DNA from: Streptomyces phaeochromogenes
GTDB taxonomy: Bacteria > Actinomycetota > Actinomycetes > Streptomycetales > Streptomycetaceae
Reading direction: 5' to 3'
Assembly (NCBI RefSeq): GCF_001418655.1
Contig: NZ_LIQZ01000070.1
Span: 1-64,000 of the forward strand
Length of the DNA: 64,000 bases
Shown piece by piece: positions 28,365 through 37,276 of this stretch (the first letter of the stretch is position 1; the number at the start of each line of letters is the position of its first letter). A program made the translations under genes and the position numbers. The notes under the pieces were generated by a model that was not told where the DNA came from, did not search any database, and saw only the letters and a list, made by a program, of their open reading frames with translations.

Positions 28365-29006
28365 TCACTTGTGTCCGAGCCCGTCCCCGCCGACCCTTCC
28401 CTGGAGCAGCCGGGACAGCGCCGAGTGGACGTCGTCCAGGGAGCGCTCCGGCTGGAACGCCTGCCAGTCCAGGGCCGCCACGAGCACCATGCCGACCAGC
28501 GCCGACGCCGTCAGCGGGGTGTCGATCTCGTCGCTCAGCTCGCCGTTGGCGATCCCGTCGCGCAGGACGTTCTCGACGACCGCGACGGCCTCCTGACGGA
28601 CCACCATCAGCGTGGACTGCCAGGCCCGGTTGGTGCGCCACAGCTCCGCCACGTACAGCTGCGTGAAGGCCGGGTAGCGGTCGATGAAGACGAGGCCCGC
28701 CCGGATCATCGCGTCCAGTGCGTCGACCTTGCTGCCGCCGTCCCGGGCGGTCCCCTCCGCCGCCTCCCGGAGAGAGGCGGTCAGCAGGCCCACTCCGTGC
28801 CGGAGGAGCTCTTCGAAGAGGACGGACTTGCTCGCGAAGTTGTAGTAGACGGTGCCCTTGGCCACACCGGCCCGTTCGGCGATCTCGTCGACCGTCGTGG
28901 CCGAGAAGCCCTGTTCCGCGATGAGGGTCACCGCCGCCTCGTAGAGCTTCTGCCGGGTCGCCTGTCTCCGGCCGCCGCCGCTGTCCACCGTCCTGCTGCT
29001 TTCCAT
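28365..29006 (-). CDS. TetR/AcrR-family transcriptional regulator
   Basis: A 213-aa repressor-type protein. The N-terminal helix-turn-helix reads LYEAAVTLIAEQGFSATTVDEIAERAGVAKGTVYYNFASKSVLFEELL in one block from about residue 20 to 68. The remainder is a helical ligand domain with no recognised ligand. It is the last gene of an operon with a degenerate ABC ATPase and a YhgE-type membrane protein, 11 bp after the latter. A 24-bp palindrome upstream of that operon is its likely operator, implying autoregulation. ATG at 29006. Confidence 0.93.
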   Translation of the reverse strand: MESSRTVDSGGGRRQATRQKLYEAAVTLIAEQGFSATTVDEIAERAGVAKGTVYYNFASKSVLFEELLRHGVGLLTASLREAAEGTARDGGSKVDALDAMIRAGLVFIDRYPAFTQLYVAELWRTNRAWQSTLMVVRQEAVAVVENVLRDGIANGELSDEIDTPLTASALVGMVLVAALDWQAFQPERSLDDVHSALSRLLQGRVGGDGLGHK

Positions 29007-29017
29007 GGCCCCGATTG

Positions 29018-31105
29018 TCACAGGCTCAGCTCCGGGTGCAGTCGGTCGAGGGTCCATACCTGCCGTCGCCGGGCGGACACGGCGGTGAGCGCGAGGGCGC
29101 CGGCGGTGAACGCGGCGAGGACGGCGCACGCCTGCCAGACCGGGCCGAGGCCGCCGCCCGTGATGAGCCTCCTGAGGGCGTCGACCACGTAACTCATCGG
29201 CATGAAGGGGTGGATCGCGTTGAAGAACCCCGGACTGGTCTGCACGGGATACGTGCCGCCCGCCGACGTCAGCTGCAGCATCAGGAAGGCGAGGACGAGG
29301 ATCCGGCCGGCCGCTCCGAAGCGGGCGTTCAGCCACTGCACGATCGCCGCGAAGCAGGCCGTCACCAGGAACAGGAAGCCCACCGTCCCGGCCGTCCGCG
29401 CCATTTCCAGGCCGAGTCCCCAGTGCAGCACGGACATCAGCGCGACCGTCTGGAGCGCCCCCAGGGCGGCCACCGGCAGCCAGCCCGCCAGCGCGATGCG
29501 CCAGGCGGAGGAGCCCGCCGCGAGCGCGCGCCGGTTGAGCGGCGGAATCAGCATGTAGGCCACCATCGCGCCCACCCACAGGGAGAGCGGAATGAAGTAC
29601 GGGGCGAAACCCGTGCCGTAGTTGGGCGCCTTGTGCAGGTCCTTCGAGGCGAGTTGTACGGGGTCGGCCATGACCTCGGTGCGTCGGTCGCGGTCGCTCT
29701 TGTCGTAGTCGGGGATCCGGCCGGCGCCGTCGTGCAGTCCACCGGCGAGCTTCCCCGAGCCGTCGACGAGCTTGTACATGCCCCCTTCGAGGTCGCCCGC
29801 TCCCGTACTGAGTTCGCCGACACCGGTGTCCAGGTCGGCCGCGCCGGACTTGGCCGTGCCGAGCCCCGTGTGCAGCGTCTTCGCCCCCTTGGCGACCTTT
29901 CCGGCCCCCTTGTTGAGCGCGTTGACCTTGGAGACGGTCGTGGCGAGGTCCTCGGAGAGGTGCGGCGAACGGTCGGCCAGCGCCTGGGCCTGCTTCTCCA
30001 GGGCGGCCAGATGCTTGTCGAGCGTGTCCAGGTCGCCGTCCTGGCCGGCCACCAGCGTGTTGACGTCGTCGGCGACCTTCGCCACGTCGGCGGCGGCCTC
30101 CTTCGCCTTCTTCAGCTCCGGGCAGGCGGCGTCGGGCAGCGGCAGGGTCTCGCAGCGTGCCTTGTAGACGGCGTTCAGCGTGTCGGAGGCCGTGCGGGCG
30201 TCCTTGGCGGCCGTCGGGGCCGTCTTCACCAGCGTGTCGAGGTTGCGGCGGATCGTCGAGGCGGAGTCCGCGACGAGCTGAGCCGTGTCGCCGATCTCCT
30301 TCTCGTTGCCCTTCAGGAAGGGCCCCACCTTGTCCGCGACGCCGTTGACCTTGTCCGCGAGCGTCTGCGTCCCCTCCGAGACCTGCCGTGAACCGTCCTC
30401 CAGGTCGCCCGCGCCCTTGTCGAGCTTCTTCAGGCCGGCGGAGAGCTTGCCGCTGCCCGTCTCCGCGTCCTTCAGGCCGTCCGCGAGGTCCTTCGAGCCC
30501 TTCTTGGCCTTCCCGATCCCGCCCTTGAGCGTGTCGGCCCCCTTCGCGGCCTTCGTGGTCTCCCCGTGGATGTCGGAGAACGAGACGAAGATCTTGTCGA
30601 GGAACGACCGCGACGCCTTGGTCGAGGCGGCCGTACGCACCTCCGCGAAGACCGTCCGCGAGATCTGCCCGACGATGTAGTTGTTCGCGTCGTTCGTACG
30701 CACCTGGAGGGCGCCCGTCTCCGGCGAGTCGCCCGAACTGGAGGCGATCCGCCGGCTGAAGTCGGACGGCATGGTCAGCGACAGGTAGTAACTGCCGTTC
30801 TCGACGCCCTCACGGGCCTCGGCGGAGCTCACCTCGTGCCACTCGAAGGTCTTGCTCTCGCGCAGCCCCTTGGTGATCTCGTCACCCATCACGATCTTCT
30901 TGTCGGCCGCCGTCGCCCCCTTGTCGTCGTTCACGAGCGCCACGGGGATGCGGTCGAGACGGCCGTACGGGTCCCAGAACGACCACAGGTAGAGGGCGCC
31001 GTACAGCAGGGGCAGCAACAGGAGCGCGACCAGGGCCGCGCGCGGGAGCCTTCCCCTGCCGAAGCGCCTGAGCTCAAGCGCGGCCAGCTTCGGCGAGCGC
31101 AGCAT
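29018..31105 (-). CDS. YhgE/Pip-family membrane protein
   Basis: A 695-aa protein with one N-terminal transmembrane helix (ALVALLLLPLLYGALYLWSFWDPYG), a long extracytoplasmic region and about five C-terminal helices. The extracellular part holds many GAxxLxxG-type repeats (for example KKLDKGAGDLEDGSRQVSEG) that form coiled-coil-like arrays. The family includes phage infection protein and type VII/ABC-linked exporters of unclear substrate. Its start overlaps the upstream ATPase gene by 32 bp. With that ATPase it could form an export or efflux complex controlled by the adjacent TetR protein. Confidence 0.9.
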   Translation of the reverse strand: MLRSPKLAALELRRFGRGRLPRAALVALLLLPLLYGALYLWSFWDPYGRLDRIPVALVNDDKGATAADKKIVMGDEITKGLRESKTFEWHEVSSAEAREGVENGSYYLSLTMPSDFSRRIASSSGDSPETGALQVRTNDANNYIVGQISRTVFAEVRTAASTKASRSFLDKIFVSFSDIHGETTKAAKGADTLKGGIGKAKKGSKDLADGLKDAETGSGKLSAGLKKLDKGAGDLEDGSRQVSEGTQTLADKVNGVADKVGPFLKGNEKEIGDTAQLVADSASTIRRNLDTLVKTAPTAAKDARTASDTLNAVYKARCETLPLPDAACPELKKAKEAAADVAKVADDVNTLVAGQDGDLDTLDKHLAALEKQAQALADRSPHLSEDLATTVSKVNALNKGAGKVAKGAKTLHTGLGTAKSGAADLDTGVGELSTGAGDLEGGMYKLVDGSGKLAGGLHDGAGRIPDYDKSDRDRRTEVMADPVQLASKDLHKAPNYGTGFAPYFIPLSLWVGAMVAYMLIPPLNRRALAAGSSAWRIALAGWLPVAALGALQTVALMSVLHWGLGLEMARTAGTVGFLFLVTACFAAIVQWLNARFGAAGRILVLAFLMLQLTSAGGTYPVQTSPGFFNAIHPFMPMSYVVDALRRLITGGGLGPVWQACAVLAAFTAGALALTAVSARRRQVWTLDRLHPELSL

Positions 31106-31853
31106 CCGCGGTCTCCTTGTCTTCCGTGTCGTCCTCGTCTTGGCGGGTCTGTCCGTCGGCCGGCCCCGTGGACACCACGACCGCGTCCTCGGGGGCCTCG
31201 TTGCACACCGCCACGACCGTGGTCCCGGCCTCGGTCAGGGAGCGCAACAGCGCCCAGACCTCGGCCCGTTCGGCCTGCGAGAGCTTCAGGTCGGTGTCGT
31301 CGATGCCCAGCAGCCGCGGACGGCCGATCAGGGCGAGCGCAACGGACAGCCGCAGTGCTTCGACGCGTTCCAGGTCGCGCACCGCGGTCCGGGACCCCTT
31401 GGGCAGCGACTCCCGGTCGAGCCCGGCGGCGGCCAGCGCGCTGTCGACGCGCAGCCGCGCCTCCGTCACCCGCTCCGATCGAGGCCGCAGCAGTCCGCGT
31501 ACGGAACCGCCGAACCGCCGCTGGAGCAGGGCCCGTTCCCGCAGGTGCTCGGCGACGGACAGGGCGGGCTCCAGGTCGGTGACACCGGGCACATGGGCCA
31601 GTGCGCTGAACCGGCGGACGGCCGCCATCTGCTTCGGCAGCTCCGACTGCCCGACCCGCGCCTGCCCCTCGGTGGGCTTCATCCGCCCGGTGAGCGCGAG
31701 CAGCAGACACGTACGCCCCGAGCCCGACGGCCCCTCGATCGCGATCAGCGAGCCGGGCTCCGCGTCGACGCCGATACCGCGGAACGCCCACCCGCGGGGC
31801 CCCTTGAGCCCGAAGTCCTCGGCCCTTACGCCGAGTCCGTGCGGACCGTCCAC
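31074..31853 (-). CDS. Degenerate ABC-type ATP-binding protein
   Basis: A protein of about 259 aa with an ABC ATPase fold. The Walker A motif GPSGSGRT (residues about 42-49) is intact. The usual LSGGQ signature is not recognisable (the region reads RDLERVEALRLSVALAL), and Walker B is RLLGIDDTDL, with Asp where most transporters have the catalytic Glu. It may bind but hydrolyse ATP poorly, or represent a diverged clade tied to YhgE proteins. The start is uncertain: GTG 31853 follows a purine-rich stretch, and GTG 31865 is the alternative. Confidence 0.8.
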   Translation of the reverse strand: MDGPHGLGVRAEDFGLKGPRGWAFRGIGVDAEPGSLIAIEGPSGSGRTCLLLALTGRMKPTEGQARVGQSELPKQMAAVRRFSALAHVPGVTDLEPALSVAEHLRERALLQRRFGGSVRGLLRPRSERVTEARLRVDSALAAAGLDRESLPKGSRTAVRDLERVEALRLSVALALIGRPRLLGIDDTDLKLSQAERAEVWALLRSLTEAGTTVVAVCNEAPEDAVVVSTGPADGQTRQDEDDTEDKETADAALAEAGRA

Positions 31854-31892
31854 AACTTCCCCCACCCTCCGGGCCCTTGAGCCGACCGGGTT

Positions 31893-31916
31893 TTTGAACT
31901 GACTGGTCAGTGCAAA
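31893..31916. promoter_or_regulatory. Palindromic TetR-type operator
   Basis: ACTGAC (31898-31903) and GTCAGT (31906-31911) form a perfect inverted repeat, extended outward by TTTG (31893-31896) and CAAA (31913-31916). It lies 40-63 bp before the ABC ATPase start, the expected place for the TetR protein encoded in the same operon. It also faces the divergent HEPN-protein gene. Confidence 0.72.
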
Positions 31917-32034
31917 AGCTATACCGAACCTGTGATCGAGGCAAAAGCCCAGGTCAGAACGGATTGTCAGTGGCATACCTCACGATGGACACATACGGCC
32001 ACAGAGCCGTCACACAGACGACAGGAGGTTCGTC

Positions 32035-32604
32035 ATGGCCACCTACCCCGCAGCCGCCGCCCGTCGGCGACGCGCCACCGGCCCTGCCCCCTCACTGACC
32101 GGCCCGGCGAGCGATGTGCACCCCGTGCTCCGCCGGGCCACGGCCCCGCCCGCCGCCCTCGACCTGCTCGCCCAGGCCCGTGCCGGACTCGACGAGGCAG
32201 CCCTGCTGGAAACGCCGAACGAGCGGTATGCCACGGCCCATCTCGCCGCCCTGCGCACCGCCGCCGCCGTGCTCGCCGCCCGCGGGCGCCCGGAGCCCAG
32301 CGCGAGGCGCCGGGCCAAGATCCGGAGCGCTTGGGAAGTGCTGCCCGAGATAGCACCCGAACTCGCCGAGTGGAGCGCGCTGTTCGCCGCCGGTGCCCGC
32401 CGCCGTGCCCGCGCGGAGGCCGGCATCCAGGGCGCGGCGACCACCCGCGACGCGGACGACCTGCTGCGCGATGTGGCGATGTTCCTCCGCCTCGTCGAGC
32501 GCATGCTGGTGCTCCAGCCGGTCCTGCCGCAGCCGCGGCAGGAGGCCGACCGGGAGCCCGGCCGGGGTGCACCGGACGTGCCGGACGTGCCGGACGCGGG
32601 ATGA
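32035..32604 (+). CDS. SAV_6107-family HEPN-domain protein
   Basis: A 189-aa mostly helical protein. The central region (DLLAQARAGLDEAALLETPNERYATAHLAALRTAAAVLAARG) fits the HEPN-type helical bundle annotated as the SAV_6107 family. An Arg- and Pro-rich N-terminus and a disordered Pro/Asp tail flank it. HEPN domains often occur in ribonucleases and in toxin-like pairs, but the RX4-6H ribonuclease motif is not evident here, so no activity is claimed. The ATG at 32035 has AGGAGG 7 bp upstream. Confidence 0.8.
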   Translation: MATYPAAAARRRRATGPAPSLTGPASDVHPVLRRATAPPAALDLLAQARAGLDEAALLETPNERYATAHLAALRTAAAVLAARGRPEPSARRRAKIRSAWEVLPEIAPELAEWSALFAAGARRRARAEAGIQGAATTRDADDLLRDVAMFLRLVERMLVLQPVLPQPRQEADREPGRGAPDVPDVPDAG

Positions 32605-33053
32605 GCGGCGTCCGGAGCCGCGGCCGAGGTGTCACCAGGAGCCGCCAGAGACCGTCTCTGCGGGCCTGTGAGGGCCCGTGCGGGCCCTGTGGGCCGGTCG
32701 AGGAACCCCGGGGGCTCCCGGGGGCTGTGGGTCGGTGCCGGAGCGCCTGAGGCCGCCCGGACCGTCCGGCCCGGCTCCTGTCCGGCGCGGTGCGGCTGCC
32801 CGCCGTGGCGCTCGCTGCCGGGCGGGTCGGTTCGGGCAGGTCCGCCGGTTCGCTCCGCCGGTTCGCCCGGCGGGGCGGGGCCGCAGGCGGGCGGCGTCCG
32901 GCGCGCGAGACGGAGGGCCGACGCAGGGGCGCGAGGCAATAGGGTTGGGACGCCTGCATCTCCCCGGCGCCGGACAGGGCGGGGGAGGTATCCCCATCGC
33001 CCCATCGCTCCGCCGTACGCAAGGGCGGCGGCCGTGCCGAGGAGTCAACTGCC
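32605..33053. other. 449-bp G+C-rich gap without a supported gene
   Basis: This stretch contains short G+C repeats, such as two copies of CCGCCGGTTCGC, several small hairpins and a TAGGGT hexamer at 32940-32945 without a good -35 partner. No reading frame has both a start signal and a recognisable product. Confidence 0.6.
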
Positions 33054-33881
33054 GTGTCGGACCCGATGCGCCCGCCCGTCTCCCACCACCGCCCTCAACC
33101 GACATCGCCGCGTTCCGACCCCTCCCGCCCCCGCGCCTCTCTCCGTACCGCCGTGGTCTGGGACGTTCTGAAGGACGCCCTCGACCGCCGGGTCAAGGCC
33201 GCGGGCCGGGAGTCGCTGGACGTCCTCGACACCGGAGGCGGCAGCGGCAACTTCGCGGTGCCCGTCGCCCGCCTCGGCCACCGGGTCACCGTCGTGGACC
33301 CCAGCCCGAACGCGCTGTTCGCGCTGGAGCGCCGGGCCGCCGAGGCAGGCGTCGCCGACCGCGTCCAGGGCGTCCAGGGCGACGCCCACGGCCTCTTCGA
33401 CGTCGTCGAGCGCGGCGGCTACGACGCGGTGCTCTGCCACGGGGTTCTGGAGTACGTGGACGACCCCGCCGAGGGTCTTCGCAACGCGGTCGGGGCCCTG
33501 CGTCCCGGAGGCGTGCTCAGCCTGTTGGCCGCCGGCCTCGGCGGAGCGGTGCTCGCGCGCGCCCTCGCCGGCCACTTCACGGAGGCCCGGCACGCCCTCG
33601 GTGACCCGGACGGCCGCTGGGGCGAGGGTGATCCCGTACCGCGGCGTTTCACGGCCGATCAGCTCACCGATCTGGTCGAGGGCGCGGGCCTGCGCGTCGC
33701 TGGCGTGCACGGCGTACGGGTCTTCGCGGACCTGGTGCCCGGAGTCCTTGTGGACACCGAACCCGGGGCCCTGGACGCCCTGCTCAAGCTGGAGGCCGCG
33801 GCGGCCGAACTCGCCGCCTTCCACTCCGTGGCGACGCAGCTCCATGTGCTCGGTGAGACCCGCGAGTCCACCGAGACCTGA
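33054..33881 (+). CDS. SAM-dependent class I methyltransferase
   Basis: A 275-aa methyltransferase. The SAM-binding glycine-rich motif is LDVLDTGGGSGNFAVPVARLG near residue 55, followed by the acidic VTVVDPSPN and the GDAHGLF motif. VLCHGVLEYVDD and LRPGGVLSLLAAG are motifs typical of small-molecule or tRNA methylases of the Cmo/UbiE type. The substrate is unknown. GTG at 33054 is preceded by GAGGAG at 9 bp. The N-terminal 30 residues are Pro/Arg/Ser rich and probably disordered. Confidence 0.9.
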   Translation: MSDPMRPPVSHHRPQPTSPRSDPSRPRASLRTAVVWDVLKDALDRRVKAAGRESLDVLDTGGGSGNFAVPVARLGHRVTVVDPSPNALFALERRAAEAGVADRVQGVQGDAHGLFDVVERGGYDAVLCHGVLEYVDDPAEGLRNAVGALRPGGVLSLLAAGLGGAVLARALAGHFTEARHALGDPDGRWGEGDPVPRRFTADQLTDLVEGAGLRVAGVHGVRVFADLVPGVLVDTEPGALDALLKLEAAAAELAAFHSVATQLHVLGETRESTET

Positions 33882-34093
33882 GCCGTCTCCCGTGAGGGAG
33901 CTGTGGAGGCGCGCCGCTGATCAGGGGCGCGACGGCAGATGGAGTACGCCACAGGCCCCCCGATCGGGCGCTCGGAGCCGTATGATCGGGGGAGACCGTC
34001 CGGCATGACGGGCCGGTCGCTGGGGAATCTACGCCTCAGTGGATCGGAACGCCATGGCGGGTTCCGGTTGGCGAATTGGCGCAGAGGGGCGGG

Positions 34094-34122
34094 TTTCACG
34101 GGGGCGATTCCCTGCCTATCCT
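34094..34122 (+). promoter_or_regulatory. Possible promoter of the DUF3040 gene
   Basis: TATCCT at 34117-34122 is preceded after exactly 17 bp by TTTCAC at 34094-34099. The -35 match is poor. Otherwise the 289-bp gap (33882-34170) holds no gene. Confidence 0.4.
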
Positions 34123-34170
34123 GAAGGGGACCCCCGGTCGCCCCGGCGACTGCACGATGAGGAGGACGCC

Positions 34171-34572
34171 GTGCCGCTCTCGGAGCACGAGCAGCGAATG
34201 CTCGAGCAGATGGAGCGAGCGCTGTACGCCGAAGATCCCAAGTTCGCGACAGCGCTTGAGGGAAGCGGGCTGCGTACGTACACCCGGCGACGGGTCTACC
34301 AGGCGGTCGCGGGCTTCCTCGTAGGTATCGCGCTCCTCATGGCCGGAATGGTCGCAGTACAGATCTGGCTGAGCGTGGTGGGTTTTCTCGTCATGCTGGG
34401 CTGTGCAGTGCTCGCCGTCACCGGTTGGCGCAAGGCCCCCAAGCCGGGCGAACAGCCCGCCACGGGTGCGCCGGGCGCTCCGCAGGCCCGTCGTCAGGGC
34501 CGGCAGCGGCGCTCCATGATGGATCGCATCGAACAGCGTTGGCAGAAGCGCCGTGACGAAGGCGGCCAGTAG
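34171..34572 (+). CDS. DUF3040 membrane protein
   Basis: A 133-aa protein matching DUF3040. It begins PLSEHEQRMLEQMERALYAEDPKFA, followed by a basic segment and two adjacent transmembrane helices (AVAGFLVGIALLMAGMVA and LSVVGFLVMLGCAVLAVTGW). The tail is rich in Pro, Ala, Arg and Gln (RRQGRQRRSMMDRIEQRW). It is widespread in actinobacteria near dcw genes; function unknown. GTG at 34171 is fixed by GAGGAGG 7 bp upstream. Confidence 0.9.
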   Translation: MPLSEHEQRMLEQMERALYAEDPKFATALEGSGLRTYTRRRVYQAVAGFLVGIALLMAGMVAVQIWLSVVGFLVMLGCAVLAVTGWRKAPKPGEQPATGAPGAPQARRQGRQRRSMMDRIEQRWQKRRDEGGQ

Positions 34573-34605
34573 CCTCCGGGCCAGGGCCGACAGACGTACA
34601 CACGT

Positions 34606-34637
34606 AAGGGGTGACCACCTTCAGGTGGCCGCCCCTT
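34606..34637 (+). terminator. Hairpin after the DUF3040 gene
   Basis: A 14-bp stem with one mismatch and one G-T pair joins 34606-34619 and 34624-34637 around TTCA, 33 bp after the stop codon. Confidence 0.7.
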
Positions 34638-34795
34638 CAGCGCGCCCGGCCGCGGGCGGGACCTAGGGCCACTGCACACACAGGCCGGGGCCCAGGGCCA
34701 CTGCACACGCACGCTCAGGGCCGCCGCGTACCCAGGAGCGCCGCACACTCAGGGGCGCCGGCGCCGGGCATTCATGGGCGCCGCACAGCGAAAGC

Positions 34796-34830
34796 GAAGG
34801 GGGGCCACCCGACTCGGGTGGCCCCCCTTC
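34796..34830. terminator. Perfect 15-bp terminator between convergent genes
   Basis: 34796-34810 (GAAGGGGGGCCACCC) pairs perfectly with 34816-34830 around the loop GACTC. It lies 22 bp beyond the stop of the leftward transglutaminase gene. The DNA between the two hairpins carries two copies of AGGGCCACTGCACAC and no gene. Confidence 0.85.
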
Positions 34831-34852
34831 CGGCTTGCTGAGCCGGGCGGTC

Positions 34853-37276
34853 TCAGCCGCTGCTCTGCTCCGACGGGCGTCCTGACGTGCGTCCCCACGG
34901 GCGGCGCGCGACCGCCGTCCAGCGGGCCGTGGCCCGGGACTTCAGCGCGATCCAGCCCTCGGAAGCCGCCCACGCCACCCGTACGGCCGAGCGCGGTGCG
35001 AGCAGTGCGCGCAGCCGCGTACCGCGGCTGACCGTGGCGTGCAGACCCGCGGTCATCCGGCGTACGTCATCGGCGAGCCCGGCGGTCGGCCGGGGCCGTG
35101 GCGCGTACAGGACCTGCTCCACCGCGTCGGCGACCCGGTGGACGGAGGCCGCGGCCTCGGGTTCGAGATGCCCGATGCGGACGATCCGTGCCGCCGCCTT
35201 GCGGGGCGTCTGGGAGTCGTCCGGCGCGATCCCGAAGTCCCACGCCGTATCGGTCACCTCCTGCCAGGCGGCCAGGGTGGCAGCCGCGGCATCCTCCTCG
35301 GTGCGCCCGTGCGAGCCGAGCCGCACGGACCGGGCCCGCATCCGCCACAGCATCGGCAGCAGCGGCACCGCGAGCGCGGCGAGCCCCGCCAGGGCGAACC
35401 CGAGGATCGCGAACCACGGCGGTCCGTCGTCCGTCGATCCGAACGCCGCCTGCGGAGACTCGCTGCCGCAGGGCTGCTCCAGCTTCTTCTCCGCCGCCGT
35501 GCAGCTCTCGCTGCTCGACGGTTCGGCGGACGGCGCCGAGGACGAGGAGCGCGAGGGGAGGTCCGGGTTGGGGAGCGTGGTGCCCGGCGTGTCCGTGCGG
35601 GTGTACTCCGGAACCGTGCCCCGGTTCGGGGTCGGCTCGAAGCGGGTCCAGCCCACGCCCTCGAAGTACAGCTCGGGCCAGGCGTGCGCGTCCCGCAGGC
35701 CCACCGAATTCGTGCCGTCGGCCTGCGGCGAGCCCGGTGTGAAGCCCACCGCGACGCGGGCCGGGATGCCCAGCGTGCGGGCCATCGAGGCCATCGCGAA
35801 GGAGAAGTGGACGCAGAAGCCCTCCTTGTCCCTCAGGAAGCGCGCTATGGCCTGCGATCCACTGCCGACCTGCACCTCCGTGTCGTACGTGAAGCCGCCG
35901 TCCAGGGCGAACCAGTCCTGGAGCTTCACCGCGCGCTCGTAGTTGTTGGCCGAGCCGGCCGTGACGTCGCGTGCAGTCTCCGCCACCACCGGAGGCAGCG
36001 ACCCGGGGACCTTGGTGAACTCGCGCCTCAGCGCCGTGGGTGCCTCCGGCGCGTTGGCGAGCTGCTCCGCGGTCGGCTGCACTATCAGGCTCTTGACCGT
36101 GTACTCCAGGCCGCGGGTGGTCTGCCCGTGGTCGCCCACGAGCGTGCGGCCCACGGGCTCGTACCGCCACTTGCCGCCGAGCCCCACCGCGCTGGCGGGG
36201 TAGGGCATGGGCAGCCAGTCCTGCGCGTACCAGTCCGCCGCGGAGATCCTCGTCTGGATCTCGGTGCGCCGGACGTCGTCACTGAGGCCCGGCGGTGTCG
36301 GGAACGAACCGGGGACGTCCTCGACATGGCGCTTGGCCGGCTTCCACGCCGTGCCGTCGAACTCGTCGAGCGAGACGATCCGCAGATAGAGGTCCTGCGT
36401 CTCCTCGGAGTTGGTGCGGTACGACATGACCTCGCGGTCCTCGTCCACGTTCAGGCTGTCGCGGAGCGAGACCAGCGGGTTCACCGCGGAGATCGTGCCG
36501 CCACCGCCGGAGCCCGTGCCGACGCCGGTCCCGGTACCGCCCAGCAGACCGCCGTCGAGCGCGGGCAGGGCGAGCGGCACCACCAGGGCGATACCGAGCG
36601 CGACGGCACCGATGCGCCGCCCCGTGCGGATCGGCGCGACCGCGCCCGCCGAGGCGTCCGTCCCCGGAGTCCGGGGTCCGCCGCCGAAGACCCGGCCCCA
36701 CTGCGAGAGCCGGTCACGTCCTTCGGCCAGCAGCAGTACCAGATAGCCGGCCGCCGCCATGACGAACCACAGCCAGCTGGCGCCACCGCCCTCCGAGAGA
36801 CCCGCGGCGACCGAGTACAGCGCGAGCAGCGGCAGTCCGGCCGGGGCCGCGCTGCGGAACGTCACCGCGAGGGCGTCCACCGCGAGCCCGATGACCACGA
36901 CCCCGCCGACCAGCATCAGCCGGATACCGGGGGACAGCGGAGCCGGGATCGAGTACCGCCCGACATCGTCACCGCCGGCCTGCAGCAGCTCCCCGAAGTG
37001 CCGGAACGCCTCCGGGCCGGGCACGAGCCCGATGACGGCCTGCTCGCGGGCGAAGAACAGCGTCAGCAGCGTCAGGGTCACGAGCGCCTGTACGGCGATC
37101 GTCACGGCTCGCGCCAGCGGCACCCGCCGGGTCGCCGCCCCCACTCCGGTCTGCACCGCGAGCAGGAACGCCGCCTGAAGGATCCAGGTCGCCGGATCGA
37201 CCAGCGGCAGCAGGGCGCCGGACGCCATCAGTGTCGCCGCCACGGCGCACAGCGCGAGTCGCGCGCGCCCGCTCAT
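34853..37276 (-). CDS. Membrane transglutaminase-like protein (TgpA type)
   Basis: An 807-aa integral membrane protein. About seven N-terminal helices (residues 1-240) are followed by an extracytoplasmic transglutaminase-like cysteine protease fold. The catalytic Cys is in EGFCVHFSFAMASMARTLGIPARVAVGF, the His in RDAHAWPELYFEG and the Asp region in WTRFEPTPNRG. A Ser-rich linker, one more helix and a cytoplasmic tail follow. The ATG at 37276 overlaps the DUF58 gene stop (ATGA). The operon with MoxR ATPase and DUF58 protein is conserved in actinobacteria; the substrate is unknown. Confidence 0.92.
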   Translation of the reverse strand: MSGRARLALCAVAATLMASGALLPLVDPATWILQAAFLLAVQTGVGAATRRVPLARAVTIAVQALVTLTLLTLFFAREQAVIGLVPGPEAFRHFGELLQAGGDDVGRYSIPAPLSPGIRLMLVGGVVVIGLAVDALAVTFRSAAPAGLPLLALYSVAAGLSEGGGASWLWFVMAAAGYLVLLLAEGRDRLSQWGRVFGGGPRTPGTDASAGAVAPIRTGRRIGAVALGIALVVPLALPALDGGLLGGTGTGVGTGSGGGGTISAVNPLVSLRDSLNVDEDREVMSYRTNSEETQDLYLRIVSLDEFDGTAWKPAKRHVEDVPGSFPTPPGLSDDVRRTEIQTRISAADWYAQDWLPMPYPASAVGLGGKWRYEPVGRTLVGDHGQTTRGLEYTVKSLIVQPTAEQLANAPEAPTALRREFTKVPGSLPPVVAETARDVTAGSANNYERAVKLQDWFALDGGFTYDTEVQVGSGSQAIARFLRDKEGFCVHFSFAMASMARTLGIPARVAVGFTPGSPQADGTNSVGLRDAHAWPELYFEGVGWTRFEPTPNRGTVPEYTRTDTPGTTLPNPDLPSRSSSSAPSAEPSSSESCTAAEKKLEQPCGSESPQAAFGSTDDGPPWFAILGFALAGLAALAVPLLPMLWRMRARSVRLGSHGRTEEDAAAATLAAWQEVTDTAWDFGIAPDDSQTPRKAAARIVRIGHLEPEAAASVHRVADAVEQVLYAPRPRPTAGLADDVRRMTAGLHATVSRGTRLRALLAPRSAVRVAWAASEGWIALKSRATARWTAVARRPWGRTSGRPSEQSSG

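Noticed and set aside
28107..29192. 361-codon rightward frame over the tetR gene
   Set aside because: It mirrors the TetR gene on the opposite strand and runs through the G-run cluster; composition is low complexity with no ribosome site.
32035..32604. HEPN toxin of a toxin-antitoxin pair
   Set aside because: No RX4-6H motif is evident and no antitoxin-like partner (such as MNT) is adjacent.
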